The translations under genes were made by a program, and so were the position numbers. A stretch of DNA of 24,516 bases from an uncultured Ruminococcus sp. (GTDB taxonomy: Bacteria; Bacillota; Clostridia; Oscillospirales; CAG-272), in the NCBI GenBank assembly GCA_902766115.1, contig CACXCL010000195.1, forward strand, positions 1 to 24,516, in the 5' to 3' direction. The notes beneath the pieces are model-generated. The model had not been told where the DNA came from. It saw nothing but the letters and a program-made list of their open reading frames with translations, and did not search any database. Positions 16,020 to 24,319 of this stretch are shown here, piece by piece; within the stretch, counting starts at the first letter, position 1; each line of letters starts with the position of its first letter.

Positions 16020-17508
16020 ATTCGCCGGGAGCGTTTTCCTCTTCGAGCCCGGCGTTGATCTCAGCCACTTTCGCCTCGTGCTCCGCTCTCGTCACGGAGA
16101 AATAGGTCCTGTCCCCGGAGGATACGAAGAAATAATAGTTTGTCCGGATCGGGTTCAGCGCCGCAAGCATCGCGCTGTTACTGGGGCTGGATATGGGCCC
16201 CGGAGGAAGTCCGGGATGAGTGTAGGAGTTATACGGAGAGTCGTACTGCAAATCCTCCGCCGTCAGTTTCGGCCTCTTGCCGGTCTCGTGCTGGATCGCG
16301 TAAACGATGGACGCGTCGGTCTCGAGATACGGGAAGTCGTACGGGGCCGCGAGCCTGTTGTGGAACACGGACGACACCGTGCTGAAATCCGAGGGGCTCC
16401 CCGCTTCCTTCTCAACGATGGACGCTATGGTGATAATGTCGTCCACGGAGAATCCCATGAGCTCCGCGCCCTGACGGTATTCGTCGGTGAAAATGGTGTC
16501 AAATCTGTAGAGCATCTTGCCGATGACCGTCTCCTCGCTGGATGCGTTGTAGAACTCGTAGGTGTCCGGGAAAAGATACCCGTCGAGGCGGTAAAACCTG
16601 CCGTCCGCCGCCCAGTCGTCGCCCAGTTCGTCGATAAACCAGTAGTCGAAGTCGTAGTTGTTGATCACGTCGACGTACTTCTCCCGCGTCCCGATCCCGG
16701 TCTCCACAAGGAGATCGATGATCTCGTCCGTGGTGTAGCCCTCCGGGATCGTCACCCATGAGACTCCCTGAGGCGTTTTCGGCCTGAATTCCCTGAGCAG
16801 CTCCTTGTATCCGAGCTGAGCCGTGACGGTATATTCTCCCGCGTAGAATTCGCAGGGGTCTTTTTTCATTTTGGCATACATCTTGAATATGCCGGGGTAT
16901 CTGATTATCCTGTTGTCATGGAGGATATCCGCCACCTGATCGAGGGTCGCGTCCTCCGGGATGGTGACGGTCACCGGCTCGGCGGACTTCACGAAGGCGT
17001 ACATGTCGTTCGCCACCATGATGATGAACACGGAGATAAGGATCGCGGCGATAAGCACGAACGTCACGTATGCGATGCATTTGACGATATCGGAAACGCG
17101 TCTTCCCTCCGCATCGCCGTCCCCGCCGTTCTTCCTTTTCTTTTTCCCGGTCTCACCGACGACCATATCCGCCGCCTCGCCTGTCAGGGTGACGTCGGAC
17201 GGCGGCTGTTCCGGCATGCTGATCTGCCTTGTCCGGTCGGTCTTATCCTTCGCTTCGCCTGTCAACCCGTCCCCGCCCCGCGATGGACGGAGCGCGCGGA
17301 CAGGTCTTCTGATATTCTGCGATCCGGGAGCGGTCTGTCCGCCCGGCGTATCGCCCGCTTCCTGTTTTGAAACCGTGCCTGCGGCGTCCCTTGCGGGACG
17401 GAGCGCCCTCACGGGACGCCTGCGCTGCGTCGGCGGAGTCGTTTTGGTTTCGCCCGCCGCATTGAGTTCCGTATTCGGAAGACCGTTGTTCATTTCATCG
17501 TTATTCAC
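16018..17508 (-). CDS. mltG: MltG, endolytic murein transglycosylase
   Basis: MltG is a membrane-anchored lytic transglycosylase that cuts nascent glycan strands and so sets their length. The 496-residue product has a long cytoplasmic tail (1-139), one membrane segment (about 140-166), a LysM-like part (VTVTIPEDATLDQVADIL, 179-196) and the YceG/MltG domain. The catalytic glutamate is E366 in SIVEKEAG. FHNRL, the LETDASIVYA stretch and the PGLPPGPISSPS block (432-443) are typical. The tail carries RRPVRALRP twice (30-38 and 67-75). The start is a GTG at 17506-17508 with AGGTG seven bases upstream; an ATG five codons later has no binding site. It is the last gene of the ftsK operon. Confidence 0.95.
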   Translation of the reverse strand: MNNDEMNNGLPNTELNAAGETKTTPPTQRRRPVRALRPARDAAGTVSKQEAGDTPGGQTAPGSQNIRRPVRALRPSRGGDGLTGEAKDKTDRTRQISMPEQPPSDVTLTGEAADMVVGETGKKKRKNGGDGDAEGRRVSDIVKCIAYVTFVLIAAILISVFIIMVANDMYAFVKSAEPVTVTIPEDATLDQVADILHDNRIIRYPGIFKMYAKMKKDPCEFYAGEYTVTAQLGYKELLREFRPKTPQGVSWVTIPEGYTTDEIIDLLVETGIGTREKYVDVINNYDFDYWFIDELGDDWAADGRFYRLDGYLFPDTYEFYNASSEETVIGKMLYRFDTIFTDEYRQGAELMGFSVDDIITIASIVEKEAGSPSDFSTVSSVFHNRLAAPYDFPYLETDASIVYAIQHETGKRPKLTAEDLQYDSPYNSYTHPGLPPGPISSPSNSAMLAALNPIRTNYYFFVSSGDRTYFSVTRAEHEAKVAEINAGLEEENAPGE

Positions 17509-17566
17509 TCTGCGACACCTGCCTTTCCGTGCCTTCAGTATCTGATCCCGCCGTTATGCCGGCGCG

Positions 17567-18490
17567 TCAGTAAAGATAAGTTACCGCCGCCCACAGAACG
17601 AGAAGGATGAGAAACGTCGGAGAGAAGAATGCCTCGCTGAATGCTCGCACCCGGGACTTTTTTTCACCCGGATCGGGCAGATACGAGGAATCTGCGTTGT
17701 TTTTTCCGTAGGACCTGTATATGGACGACGCTTCGAAAGCCATCACTATCGCCGCGATGAACGCGATCGACAGGAGAATGAAGAGCGCCAGGATACTGCT
17801 TATGTTCTGCCTCTTTGCCACGTATACCACGTAGTTCTCGAAAAACAGCACGAAAACGTTGTTTACCAAATGTACAATCACCGTGGCGATAAGAGACCTG
17901 GTGGCGAATGCCACCGCCGCGAGCACCAGCCCGCAGAAAAGATATATCGGAAGCCTTACAAAGCTGAAATGGCTCATCGCAAAGGTCAGCGAGCTCATGA
18001 TTACGGCGCAGGCAACTCCCTGAGAGGTGTATTCGGCGAGGATTATCCCCCGGAACAGAAGCTCCTCCGTGATGGCGGGAAGCAACGCGAACGCGACCAC
18101 AAGATAGACCCCGTCAAAGATACCCGGGTTCATGGCAAACGCGGCGTATGTACTGGTCGATGACGCCGTGAACGCCGCGGGAGCGACGGAATACATCAAA
18201 ATGCCCAGGAGAAAGCTGCCGGTGACGAGCAGAGCCGCCGCGGCGATCATGAAAATGATCGAGGACAGAGGGATCAGCCTCAGTCTCAGGCGCGAGCGGT
18301 AGCCGGAGCCCCGGAGCGTGCAGAAAAACAGGGACGGGAGCGCGAAAATGAGAAGTTCGATGACGATCGTCGCGAGATACGGATTGTCGTTCGCCATAAG
18401 GCGCGCCGCCGGTATGAAACGGCTGAGAGTGACGAGTCCGAAGACAACGATCAACAGGACAGGAGCCGCCAGAGTAGACTTTATCTTCAC
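17567..18490 (-). CDS. CPBP-family intramembrane metalloprotease
   Basis: A 307-residue multi-spanning protein of the CPBP (CAAX protease and bacteriocin-processing, Abi) family. The family's three motifs are visible: EELLFRG with E142, E143 and R147, a histidine at 174 in FAMSHF, and HLVNN with H207 and N211. These residues would line a membrane-embedded active site. Eight or so hydrophobic segments are seen. The start is a GTG at 18488-18490, supported by a perfect AGGAGG six bases upstream; the overlapping ATG would stop at once. Substrates in Clostridia are mostly unknown. Placement between a folate enzyme and mltG gives no clear partner, although a role in envelope protein processing is possible (inference). 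Confidence 0.92.
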   Translation of the reverse strand: MKIKSTLAAPVLLIVVFGLVTLSRFIPAARLMANDNPYLATIVIELLIFALPSLFFCTLRGSGYRSRLRLRLIPLSSIIFMIAAAALLVTGSFLLGILMYSVAPAAFTASSTSTYAAFAMNPGIFDGVYLVVAFALLPAITEELLFRGIILAEYTSQGVACAVIMSSLTFAMSHFSFVRLPIYLFCGLVLAAVAFATRSLIATVIVHLVNNVFVLFFENYVVYVAKRQNISSILALFILLSIAFIAAIVMAFEASSIYRSYGKNNADSSYLPDPGEKKSRVRAFSEAFFSPTFLILLVLWAAVTYLY

Positions 18491-18527
18491 ATTTTTCCTC
18501 CTTTCCCTCCGGGAGACCGGATATCTT

Positions 18528-19085
18528 CTATTTTTTGACTTTCTTTACGCCTTTTTCGGTGAGAAGGATGTCCACGGTCACGTCGTACCTGCCCCGGGGC
18601 ACCGCGTTCAGTATGAAATCGCTGTATACCACGCCGATCCTGCAGCCGGAGAAGGCGGAAAGATATCTGTCGTAAAAGCCCTTGCCGTATCCGAGACGGT
18701 AGCCCGATCTGTCATATACCAGACCGGGAACGAAACAAACCGCGCTTCCGGAGTCGAACCCGGGGTCGAACACCGGAAGATCCCCGGACGGCTCGCTGAT
18801 GCCGTAGCTGTCGGGCTTCAGTTCGTCAAGAGAGGATACGATATGATAGTTCATCGTATGGGTGCTTTTCTCGCATCTGGGGAAGGCGACCTTCTTTCCC
18901 TTCTCCCACGCGGCGAGAGCGATCGGATATACGTCTATCTCGTCCTCGGCGGACGCGTAGAGAAGAACGTACTCCGCGTATCTGAAGCTGACGAGGGACG
19001 TCGCCGCGTCGCAGATCGCACGGTCCCGTCGCGCCTTTTCTTCCTTGTCCATGGCGCGTCGGAGTCCGATGTAATCCTGCCTCAT
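18528..19085 (-). CDS. 5-formyltetrahydrofolate cyclo-ligase (MTHFS)
   Basis: Converts 5-formyltetrahydrofolate to 5,10-methenyltetrahydrofolate using ATP, in the cytoplasm. The nucleotide and substrate signature RLGYGKGFYDRYL is intact, preceded by VCFVPGLVYDRSG, and the N-terminus has the usual RQDYIGLRRAM helix. From the ATG at 19083-19085 the product is 185 residues, a normal family length. The start is not certain. A GTG at 19167-19169 overlaps the DJ-1 stop but has no binding site and would add 28 poorly conserved residues. An AAAGGAG at 19130-19136 lies eight bases before an ATT codon at 19119-19121, which could be a rare initiation codon. The downstream CPBP gene follows after 37 bases. 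Confidence 0.9.
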   Translation of the reverse strand: MRQDYIGLRRAMDKEEKARRDRAICDAATSLVSFRYAEYVLLYASAEDEIDVYPIALAAWEKGKKVAFPRCEKSTHTMNYHIVSSLDELKPDSYGISEPSGDLPVFDPGFDSGSAVCFVPGLVYDRSGYRLGYGKGFYDRYLSAFSGCRIGVVYSDFILNAVPRGRYDVTVDILLTEKGVKKVKK

Positions 19086-19165
19086 CTCATCTTTTTCTTT
19101 TTTTATGGAACCGGAATAAATGGGGAACACTCCTTTCTGAATCACGTGGGTCGGGAGATCCCCGA

Positions 19166-19717
19166 TCACCGGTAAATAACGGATTTTGCAACATCCCGGG
19201 CAGCCTCGTCTCCCCGCAAGGCGCGGAGAAGCTCAAGAGCGAACTCCATGGCGCACCCGGCGCCCCTGGCGGTAATGATCTTCCCGTCGCGGACGACCTT
19301 CCCGTTCCCGGTCTCAGCTCCTTCGAGGTACTTTTCAAATCCAGGATAGCAGACGGCAGATCTGCCGCTCAGCAGTCCTCTTTTTCCGAGGACGGACGGA
19401 GCCGCGCATATGGCGGCAAGAAATCCGCCCGCGTCGACGGTCGCTTTGATGAAAACGTCCGTTCCTTCCCAGGAGTCGATGTGGCGGGTCCCGGGCATCC
19501 CTCCGGGAAGAATCAGCATTTCCGGGGGTTCCTTTCCGAGCATCTTCAAAGCATCTTTTCCGGTGACGTCGCACGCCGTCGCGATCCCGTGAGATCCCGT
19601 GGCGGCTTTGCCTGTCACGCCGACGGTAGTGACGGAGAGCCCTCCGCGGCGAAGTATATCCACCGGAGTCAGCGCCTCCACCTCTTCAAATCCGTCCGCA
19701 AGCAATACGTAGATCAT
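19166..19717 (-). CDS. DJ-1/PfpI (ThiJ/YajL-like) family protein
   Basis: A 183-residue flavodoxin-like protein of the DJ-1/PfpI superfamily. Seen in sequence are the LADGFEEVEAL motif with the conserved acidic residue near the N-terminus, PGGMPGTRH, and the nucleophile-elbow cysteine in AAICAAPSVLG, then ARGAGCAMEFALELL. Members are linked to protein or nucleotide deglycation and stress response, and the exact activity cannot be read from sequence. The ATG at 19715-19717 has AAGGAG six bases upstream. An earlier ATG at 19739-19741 overlaps the ftsK TGA but sits one base after GGAG, which is too close. The binding site therefore decides for the shorter form. It is the second gene of the ftsK operon. 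Confidence 0.92.
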   Translation of the reverse strand: MIYVLLADGFEEVEALTPVDILRRGGLSVTTVGVTGKAATGSHGIATACDVTGKDALKMLGKEPPEMLILPGGMPGTRHIDSWEGTDVFIKATVDAGGFLAAICAAPSVLGKRGLLSGRSAVCYPGFEKYLEGAETGNGKVVRDGKIITARGAGCAMEFALELLRALRGDEAARDVAKSVIYR

Positions 19718-19737
19718 GTTTTTCTCCTTTTTGGCGG

Positions 19738-22455
19738 TCATTCTCCGTCGTCTGCGCCGCCCTCCGGGAGGACGCCGTCTTCGTTTCTCATTTTCATTTC
19801 CATGAGCTGTTCGCGGGTTATGAGCACCTCCCGGGGCTTCTGACCCGAAGGTTCGCTCACGTAACCCAGCTCCTGCATCCGGTCGATCAGCTTCGCCGCT
19901 CTGCCGTACCCGAGAGACAGCTTGCGCTGTATCAGGGACGTGGAGATCTTACCGCTGCTCACGGCGAGCTCCAGCGCCTCGCGGAGCATGGGATCGTCGT
20001 CTCCGGACGGTTCTCCGTCGGAGGATCCCTCTCCCTTCTTGCGGCCCACGTTCTCCGCCGCTTCCTCGATTTTATCGATGACTTCCTTCGAATATGTCGC
20101 GTCGGTGCCGTTTTTCTCCTTGATGAAAGTGACTACCTTCTCCACGTCCCCCTCGGAGACGTAGGCTCCCTGCACGCGGATGGGCTTCGATGCGCTGACG
20201 GGAAGATAAAGCATGTCGCCGCGGCCTATCAGGTTCTCCGCGCCCGCCCTGTCGATAATGGTGCGCGAGTCTACCTGAGACGCCACAGTGAACGCGATAC
20301 GCGACGGGATGTTCGCCTTGATAAGACCCGTTATGACGTCGACGGACGGTCTCTGAGTACCGATGATGACGTGCATCCCCGCCGCTCTCGCCTTCTGCAT
20401 GAGCCTGCAGATCGACTTCTCCACGTCGTCGGGAGCTGTCATCATGAGGTCGGCGAGCTCGTCGATGATGATAACGATATAGGGCAGGAATTCGTACTCG
20501 GGATCGTTCTTCGTGATCTCGTTGAACGCCGTCACGTCACGGACTCCCACAGCCTCGATGAGACCGAACCTTCTCTCCATCTCGGAAACTGCCCACGACA
20601 GCGAACCCGCCGCCTTTTTGGGATCCGTGACCACGGGAACGAGAAGATGCGGTATCCCGTTATAGATGTTCAGTTCGACCTTCTTCGGGTCCACAAGAAT
20701 AAGTTTTACCTCTTCAGGGGAGGCTTTATACAGCAGACTTACTATAAGGCTGTTGATGCACACGGACTTACCCATGCCGGTGGCGCCGGCTATGAGCAGG
20801 TGCGGCATCTTGCCGATATCGAGGTACACGGTCTCGCCCGCAACGTCCTCTCCCAGGGCGCAGCACAGCTTCGAGTCGTTCTTCCTGAACGTCCTGTTGC
20901 CGATGAGGGTCCTCAGATGTACCACCGCTTTATTTTTGTTCGGGACCTCGATCCCCACCACGGACTTGCCCGGGACCGGCGCTTCTATGCGCACCCCGGT
21001 GGTAGCAAGGTTAAGGGAGATGTCGTCCACCAGATTGAGGATCGAGCGGACTCTCGTGCCGGGCTCGGGCAGAAGCTCGTATCTGGTGATGGCGGGACCC
21101 CGCGACACGTTCTCCACCCTTGTTCTCACGTTGAAACTGCGGAGCGTTTCCACAAGTTTGACCGCATTGTCGTGGAGTTCCTCCCTGACGTCGGTATCCT
21201 TTTTGTCCGTGTCCTCGTGAAGCAGATCGATGGGGGGAAACATATATTTCTTTTTCGGCTCGGGCTTTTCTTTTTTCTCCGGTCGACTGTCTCCTCCGAT
21301 GTACTCCCGGTTCAGACGCTCAAGCAGTTCGGAGTCGTTCATCTCTCCGGCGTACCTGCCGGACTGTTCCGTGTTTTTCGGCACGTCGATGATCTCCGGG
21401 ATCTCAACGTCGTCGTCGGCGTATTCCGCCACGTCCTCGCCGTCGAGCATCTGGCGTCTGCGCGTTTTCTCCATCACTTCTCTGAAGATGCGCTCGTCGA
21501 TCTCGTCCTGAGTCTCGGTCGTCTCGTCCCGCCCGTCCTCCGGGAATTCGTCGTCGTCGATGTCGATATCGGGCGTGAACGGTTTTTTCCTCTTGAATCT
21601 GAACGTCAGGGGCTCGTTCACCTCGGGCGCCCTCGCGCCTCTGCGCTCCCTCCTGAACCATCTGTCTCTCTTTTCCGGTACTTCGTCCGGGACCTCGTCC
21701 AGGACATCGTCCGGGACCTCATCCGGGATCTCGCCCGGGAAGTCGACCTCGCGGATACCGTACCGGTCTTCTTCATACTTTTCCCTCTTTGCCCTCTCTT
21801 CTCTCTCGCGGAGCTTTTCAGCGGCGCGTCTCTCCTTGCGGTCCGCCGCCTTGTCCGCCATAAGCTCGATGAACGTCTTCGGGGTAAACCCCAGCAGGAA
21901 AATGATGCAGATAAACATGACCGCGAAGGCGACCACAAAAGTACCTATTTTGCCGATTAGATTTACCAGCAGCTGTCCCAGCACACCGCCGACGACGCCT
22001 CCTCCGCGGAGTTCCGCGGCTCTGGCGTAGTGGTCGCCGGGAAAGGTGCTCGGCGCGCCGTCGAAAAAGATATGAAGCAGCACGGAGGAGAAGATCAGCG
22101 CGAGCAGGAGACAAACGGTCTTCCAGACCGCCGTTTTCAAGGGCTGCTTAAGGCTCCAGATGACGATGCCGAAAATAATGAGCAGGGGCAGCACGTACGC
22201 GGCGGCGCCGTTCATCCCGAGAAGAAAACGTCTGACCGCTCCGCCAAGGGACCCCGACCTGTTGCCTGCAAACATGAAGACGAGCAAAAGGACCGCAACT
22301 ATCGCAAGTACGATCTTTACGGAAAAAGGTCCTTCCGCGACGGAGGACGCGCCCTTATCGGGGGCCTTCGATCCGGAGGCGGCGGTATTTCTGTTTTTGA
22401 CGCCCGATCGCGTCGGTTTCTTCCCTCCCGGAGAAGATGATCCGGTTTTCGGCAT
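19738..22455 (-). CDS. ftsK: FtsK/SpoIIIE-family DNA translocase
   Basis: A 905-residue membrane-anchored ATPase that pumps chromosomal DNA through the closing septum, and in spore formers into the forespore. There are four hydrophobic segments between about 45 and 190, then a long charged linker (about 200-410), the motor domain, and a gamma winged helix (about 823-882) that reads KOPS/SRS sites. Walker A is GATGMGKS (557-564), Walker B VIIIDE (661-666), with GTQRPSVDVITGLIKANIPSR (699-719) after it. The linker contains acidic tetrapeptide repeats of the PDEV type (about 239-261). The ATG at 22453-22455 has AAGG eight bases upstream. It heads a five-gene operon. FtsK or SpoIIIE function cannot be separated by sequence here. 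Confidence 0.97.
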   Translation of the reverse strand: MPKTGSSSPGGKKPTRSGVKNRNTAASGSKAPDKGASSVAEGPFSVKIVLAIVAVLLLVFMFAGNRSGSLGGAVRRFLLGMNGAAAYVLPLLIIFGIVIWSLKQPLKTAVWKTVCLLLALIFSSVLLHIFFDGAPSTFPGDHYARAAELRGGGVVGGVLGQLLVNLIGKIGTFVVAFAVMFICIIFLLGFTPKTFIELMADKAADRKERRAAEKLREREERAKREKYEEDRYGIREVDFPGEIPDEVPDDVLDEVPDEVPEKRDRWFRRERRGARAPEVNEPLTFRFKRKKPFTPDIDIDDDEFPEDGRDETTETQDEIDERIFREVMEKTRRRQMLDGEDVAEYADDDVEIPEIIDVPKNTEQSGRYAGEMNDSELLERLNREYIGGDSRPEKKEKPEPKKKYMFPPIDLLHEDTDKKDTDVREELHDNAVKLVETLRSFNVRTRVENVSRGPAITRYELLPEPGTRVRSILNLVDDISLNLATTGVRIEAPVPGKSVVGIEVPNKNKAVVHLRTLIGNRTFRKNDSKLCCALGEDVAGETVYLDIGKMPHLLIAGATGMGKSVCINSLIVSLLYKASPEEVKLILVDPKKVELNIYNGIPHLLVPVVTDPKKAAGSLSWAVSEMERRFGLIEAVGVRDVTAFNEITKNDPEYEFLPYIVIIIDELADLMMTAPDDVEKSICRLMQKARAAGMHVIIGTQRPSVDVITGLIKANIPSRIAFTVASQVDSRTIIDRAGAENLIGRGDMLYLPVSASKPIRVQGAYVSEGDVEKVVTFIKEKNGTDATYSKEVIDKIEEAAENVGRKKGEGSSDGEPSGDDDPMLREALELAVSSGKISTSLIQRKLSLGYGRAAKLIDRMQELGYVSEPSGQKPREVLITREQLMEMKMRNEDGVLPEGGADDGE
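21681..21740. repeat. Five tandem 12-base repeats inside ftsK
   Basis: On the plus strand, five adjacent 12-mers share the pattern C-[CTA]-T-C-[GA]-T/C-C-C-[GA]-GGA, for example CATCGTCCGGGA and CCTCATCCGGGA. They encode an acidic tetrapeptide repeat (PDEV, PDDV, LDEV, PDEV) in the FtsK linker. Copies differ at one to three bases. Confidence 0.85.
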
Positions 22456-22557
22456 TTATTTTACCTTACCTTTTTTGTTCTTCGCCCGCCGGGCGATTAT
22501 TCTTCACAAAATACGTCGACAATGGATTTGCGGGTCTTTTTGACTATCTAAACCATT

Positions 22558-22586
22558 ATTATACTAAAAATCCTTCGATTTTTCAA
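22558..22586 (-). promoter_or_regulatory. Sigma-A-type promoter of the ftsK-mltG operon
   Basis: On the minus strand TTGAAA (22581-22586), a 17-base spacer and a perfect TATAAT (22558-22563) lead to a start near 22551, about 95 bases before the ftsK ATG. On the plus strand TTGACT (22540-22545) and TATACT (22560-22565) lie nearby but only 14 bases apart, so the promoter of the divergent TSUP genes stays unclear. Confidence 0.85.
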
Positions 22587-22610
22587 GTGCGGGATTTCGG
22601 GAGGCGTCTT

Positions 22611-23003
22611 ATGGACAAATCGCGCCGTCTCAGCGGTGCGGCGAAATTCGCCGTCGCCGCTTTGGGTTCGTCGCTTGCGGGAGCGGTCAACGGTATCCTC
22701 GGCACCGGCGCGGGGACTGTGTTTTATTTTATCTGCCTCGTCATATCCGGCGGCGGAGACGACCGGTCAAAGGATCATCTCGCCACAGCCATGGCGGCGG
22801 TCTTCCCCCTGTCGGCGATCTCCCTGTTCACCTACTCCGGAGCTTCCGCGACCGATCCCTTGTCGTTTTTCACTCTGATACTTCCCGCGGCGGCGGGAGG
22901 ACTCGCCGGAGCGCTGCTCGCCGGGAAGATGCGCGGAAGAATACTGAGATCGCTGTTCGCCGCCGTATCGGTGGCGGGCGGGATCAACATGATCCTGAGG
23001 TAG
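22611..23003 (+). CDS. Half-size TauE/SafE (TSUP) family membrane protein, first of a pair
   Basis: A 130-residue, very hydrophobic protein with about four membrane segments. The N-terminal segment has a glycine-rich turn, AVNGILGTGAGTVFYF, of the kind that begins each half of TauE/SafE (TSUP) anion or sulfur-compound exporters. Full-length TSUP proteins have about 250 residues and an internal duplication, and this gene encodes only one half. The ATG at 22611-22613 has a perfect GGAGG six bases upstream; the frame continues upstream to 22437 but across the promoter region. The partner half starts four bases after its stop. The likely product is one side of a heterodimeric transporter; the substrate is unknown. 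Confidence 0.82.
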   Translation: MDKSRRLSGAAKFAVAALGSSLAGAVNGILGTGAGTVFYFICLVISGGGDDRSKDHLATAMAAVFPLSAISLFTYSGASATDPLSFFTLILPAAAGGLAGALLAGKMRGRILRSLFAAVSVAGGINMILR

Positions 23004-23007
23004 AGGC

Positions 23008-23403
23008 GTGAGCGCGGTATTCGATATCGTCGCCGTGGCGGCGTTCTCGGTCCTTGCAGGCTCCGGCGCCGGAGGCGGAGGGCTGCTTGTGGTCTACCTG
23101 ACGGTTTTCCGGGGAGGAGAACAGATCGGCTCCCAGCTGAAAAATCTCGCCGCGTTCGTCGCCGCGTCCTGCGCGGCGCTTCCCGTCCATTTCCGCGCGA
23201 GAAACATCGATCCGGCGCTTCTTGCGGTATTCACCGTCTTCGGCGTCCCGGGGATCTTCGCAGGATCGCGCCTCAGGAACTCGCTTCCCGCCGGGATCGT
23301 ATCAAGGATCTTCGGCGCTGTGCTGATACTCGGCGGAGGGGGAGTTCTTTTCGGGGTGATAAAGGACTGCGTCAGGCGAGGAGAGGGACCTCGTCGAGAA
23401 TAA
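23008..23403 (+). CDS. Half-size TauE/SafE (TSUP) family membrane protein, second of a pair
   Basis: A 131-residue protein, again with about four hydrophobic segments and the glycine-rich half-repeat motif, here VLAGSGAGGGGLLVVYL near residues 15-31, followed by QLKNLAAFVAAS as in the second segment of TSUP repeats. The start is a GTG at 23008-23010, four bases after the previous stop, with GAGG seven bases upstream, so the two are almost certainly co-translated. The C-terminal tail is charged and its last 32 bases overlap the end of the opposite HAD gene. It probably pairs with the preceding protein to make one transporter (inference). Confidence 0.82.
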   Translation: MSAVFDIVAVAAFSVLAGSGAGGGGLLVVYLTVFRGGEQIGSQLKNLAAFVAASCAALPVHFRARNIDPALLAVFTVFGVPGIFAGSRLRNSLPAGIVSRIFGAVLILGGGGVLFGVIKDCVRRGEGPRRE

Positions 23404-24184
23404 TATCCCCGACTCCGTTCATAATATATTTCGGCTTGTAGGAAAACTTGTTGAGCGTATCGAGATCCGTGACGCCGGACAGGACCAGCACAGTGTCGAG
23501 CTCGCTTTCGATCCCGGCGACGATGTCCGTGTCCATCCTGTCGCCGATTATGACCGAGTCCTTTCGCGATACGTCGAGCCGTTTCAGCGCGTGGCGCATC
23601 ATCAGCGGATTTGGCTTGCCGATATAATAGGGCTCGCACCCCGTCGCGAGGACGATGGGCGAGATCAGCGCGCGGCACGCGGGCATTATACCGGAATCCG
23701 TGGGACCTGTCAGGTCGGGATTCGTTCCGATAAGATTCGCGCCGTTCTGGACCAGGAGCACGGCGTGCTCGATCTTCTCGTAGGAGATGGATCTCGTTTC
23801 GCCGAAAACCACGTAGTCAGGATTATAGTCGTTCATTGACAGCCCCGCGTCGTAGAGAGCGTTCACCAGTCCCGGTTCTCCGATGACGTAAACGCTTCCT
23901 CCGGGGCACTGGCTCTTCAGGAACGACGCCGTGGCGAGGGCGCTGGTATAGAAATGCTCCTCCGAGACGTCGAGACCCATTCTCTTAAGTTTCAGAGAGA
24001 GCTCCCTCGGGGAACGCTCGCTGCTGTTGGTGAGGAACAGGAATTCCTTTTCGTTTTCCGTCAGCCAGTTGACGAAATCCGGCACGTTCGGGAGGAGTCT
24101 GTTCCCGTGGTAGATGACTCCGTCCATGTCGATAATGAACGCCGATTTGGAATGAAGATCGTCGAGAGATACTGTTTTTTTCAT
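23372..24184 (-). CDS. HAD-superfamily IIA phosphatase (NagD-like)
   Basis: A 270-residue haloacid dehalogenase-fold hydrolase of the NagD/AraL/PGP type (subclass IIA, with the C2b cap). All four HAD motifs are visible: DMDGVIY with D19 and D21, TNSS (52-55), K190 in YYIGKPNP, and GDRMDTD (214-220). Such enzymes dephosphorylate sugar or nucleotide phosphates, often as metabolite repair, and the substrate cannot be told. The ATG at 24182-24184 follows AAGGA closely, with a further GGAG at about 11 bases. The 3' end overlaps the converging TSUP gene by 32 bases with no T-run terminator. A promoter at 24413-24441 would give a leader of about 220 bases. Confidence 0.93.
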   Translation of the reverse strand: MKKTVSLDDLHSKSAFIIDMDGVIYHGNRLLPNVPDFVNWLTENEKEFLFLTNSSERSPRELSLKLKRMGLDVSEEHFYTSALATASFLKSQCPGGSVYVIGEPGLVNALYDAGLSMNDYNPDYVVFGETRSISYEKIEHAVLLVQNGANLIGTNPDLTGPTDSGIMPACRALISPIVLATGCEPYYIGKPNPLMMRHALKRLDVSRKDSVIIGDRMDTDIVAGIESELDTVLVLSGVTDLDTLNKFSYKPKYIMNGVGDIILDEVPLLA

Positions 24185-24270
24185 CCGTCCTTTATCTCCT
24201 TTCGTGGAGGATCGACTCCCGTTTTTCGTCCCTGAAGAAGCGGTGCGGGAGACTATCGTGCAAAAAATGC

Positions 24271-24299
24271 TTGACTTTTTTTTCGAGATGTGGTATCCT
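24271..24299 (+). promoter_or_regulatory. Plus-strand promoter pointing out of the window
   Basis: TTGACT (24271-24276), a 17-base spacer and TATCCT (24294-24299) make a good sigma-A-type promoter. Transcription would start near 24306. No coding frame with a binding site follows inside the window, so the product is an untranslated leader or a small RNA. Confidence 0.65.
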
Positions 24300-24319
24300 T
24301 TATGAGGTTATTGCCCTAA

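Noticed and set aside
20371..21960. Plus-strand open frame of 529 codons opposite ftsK
   Set aside because: Antisense of the FtsK motor and linker, with composition typical of such shadows and no start signal.
22540..22565. TTGACT and TATACT as promoter of the TSUP gene pair
   Set aside because: The spacing is only 14 bases, and the TATACT overlaps the opposite -10 of the ftsK promoter; not convincing without mapping.
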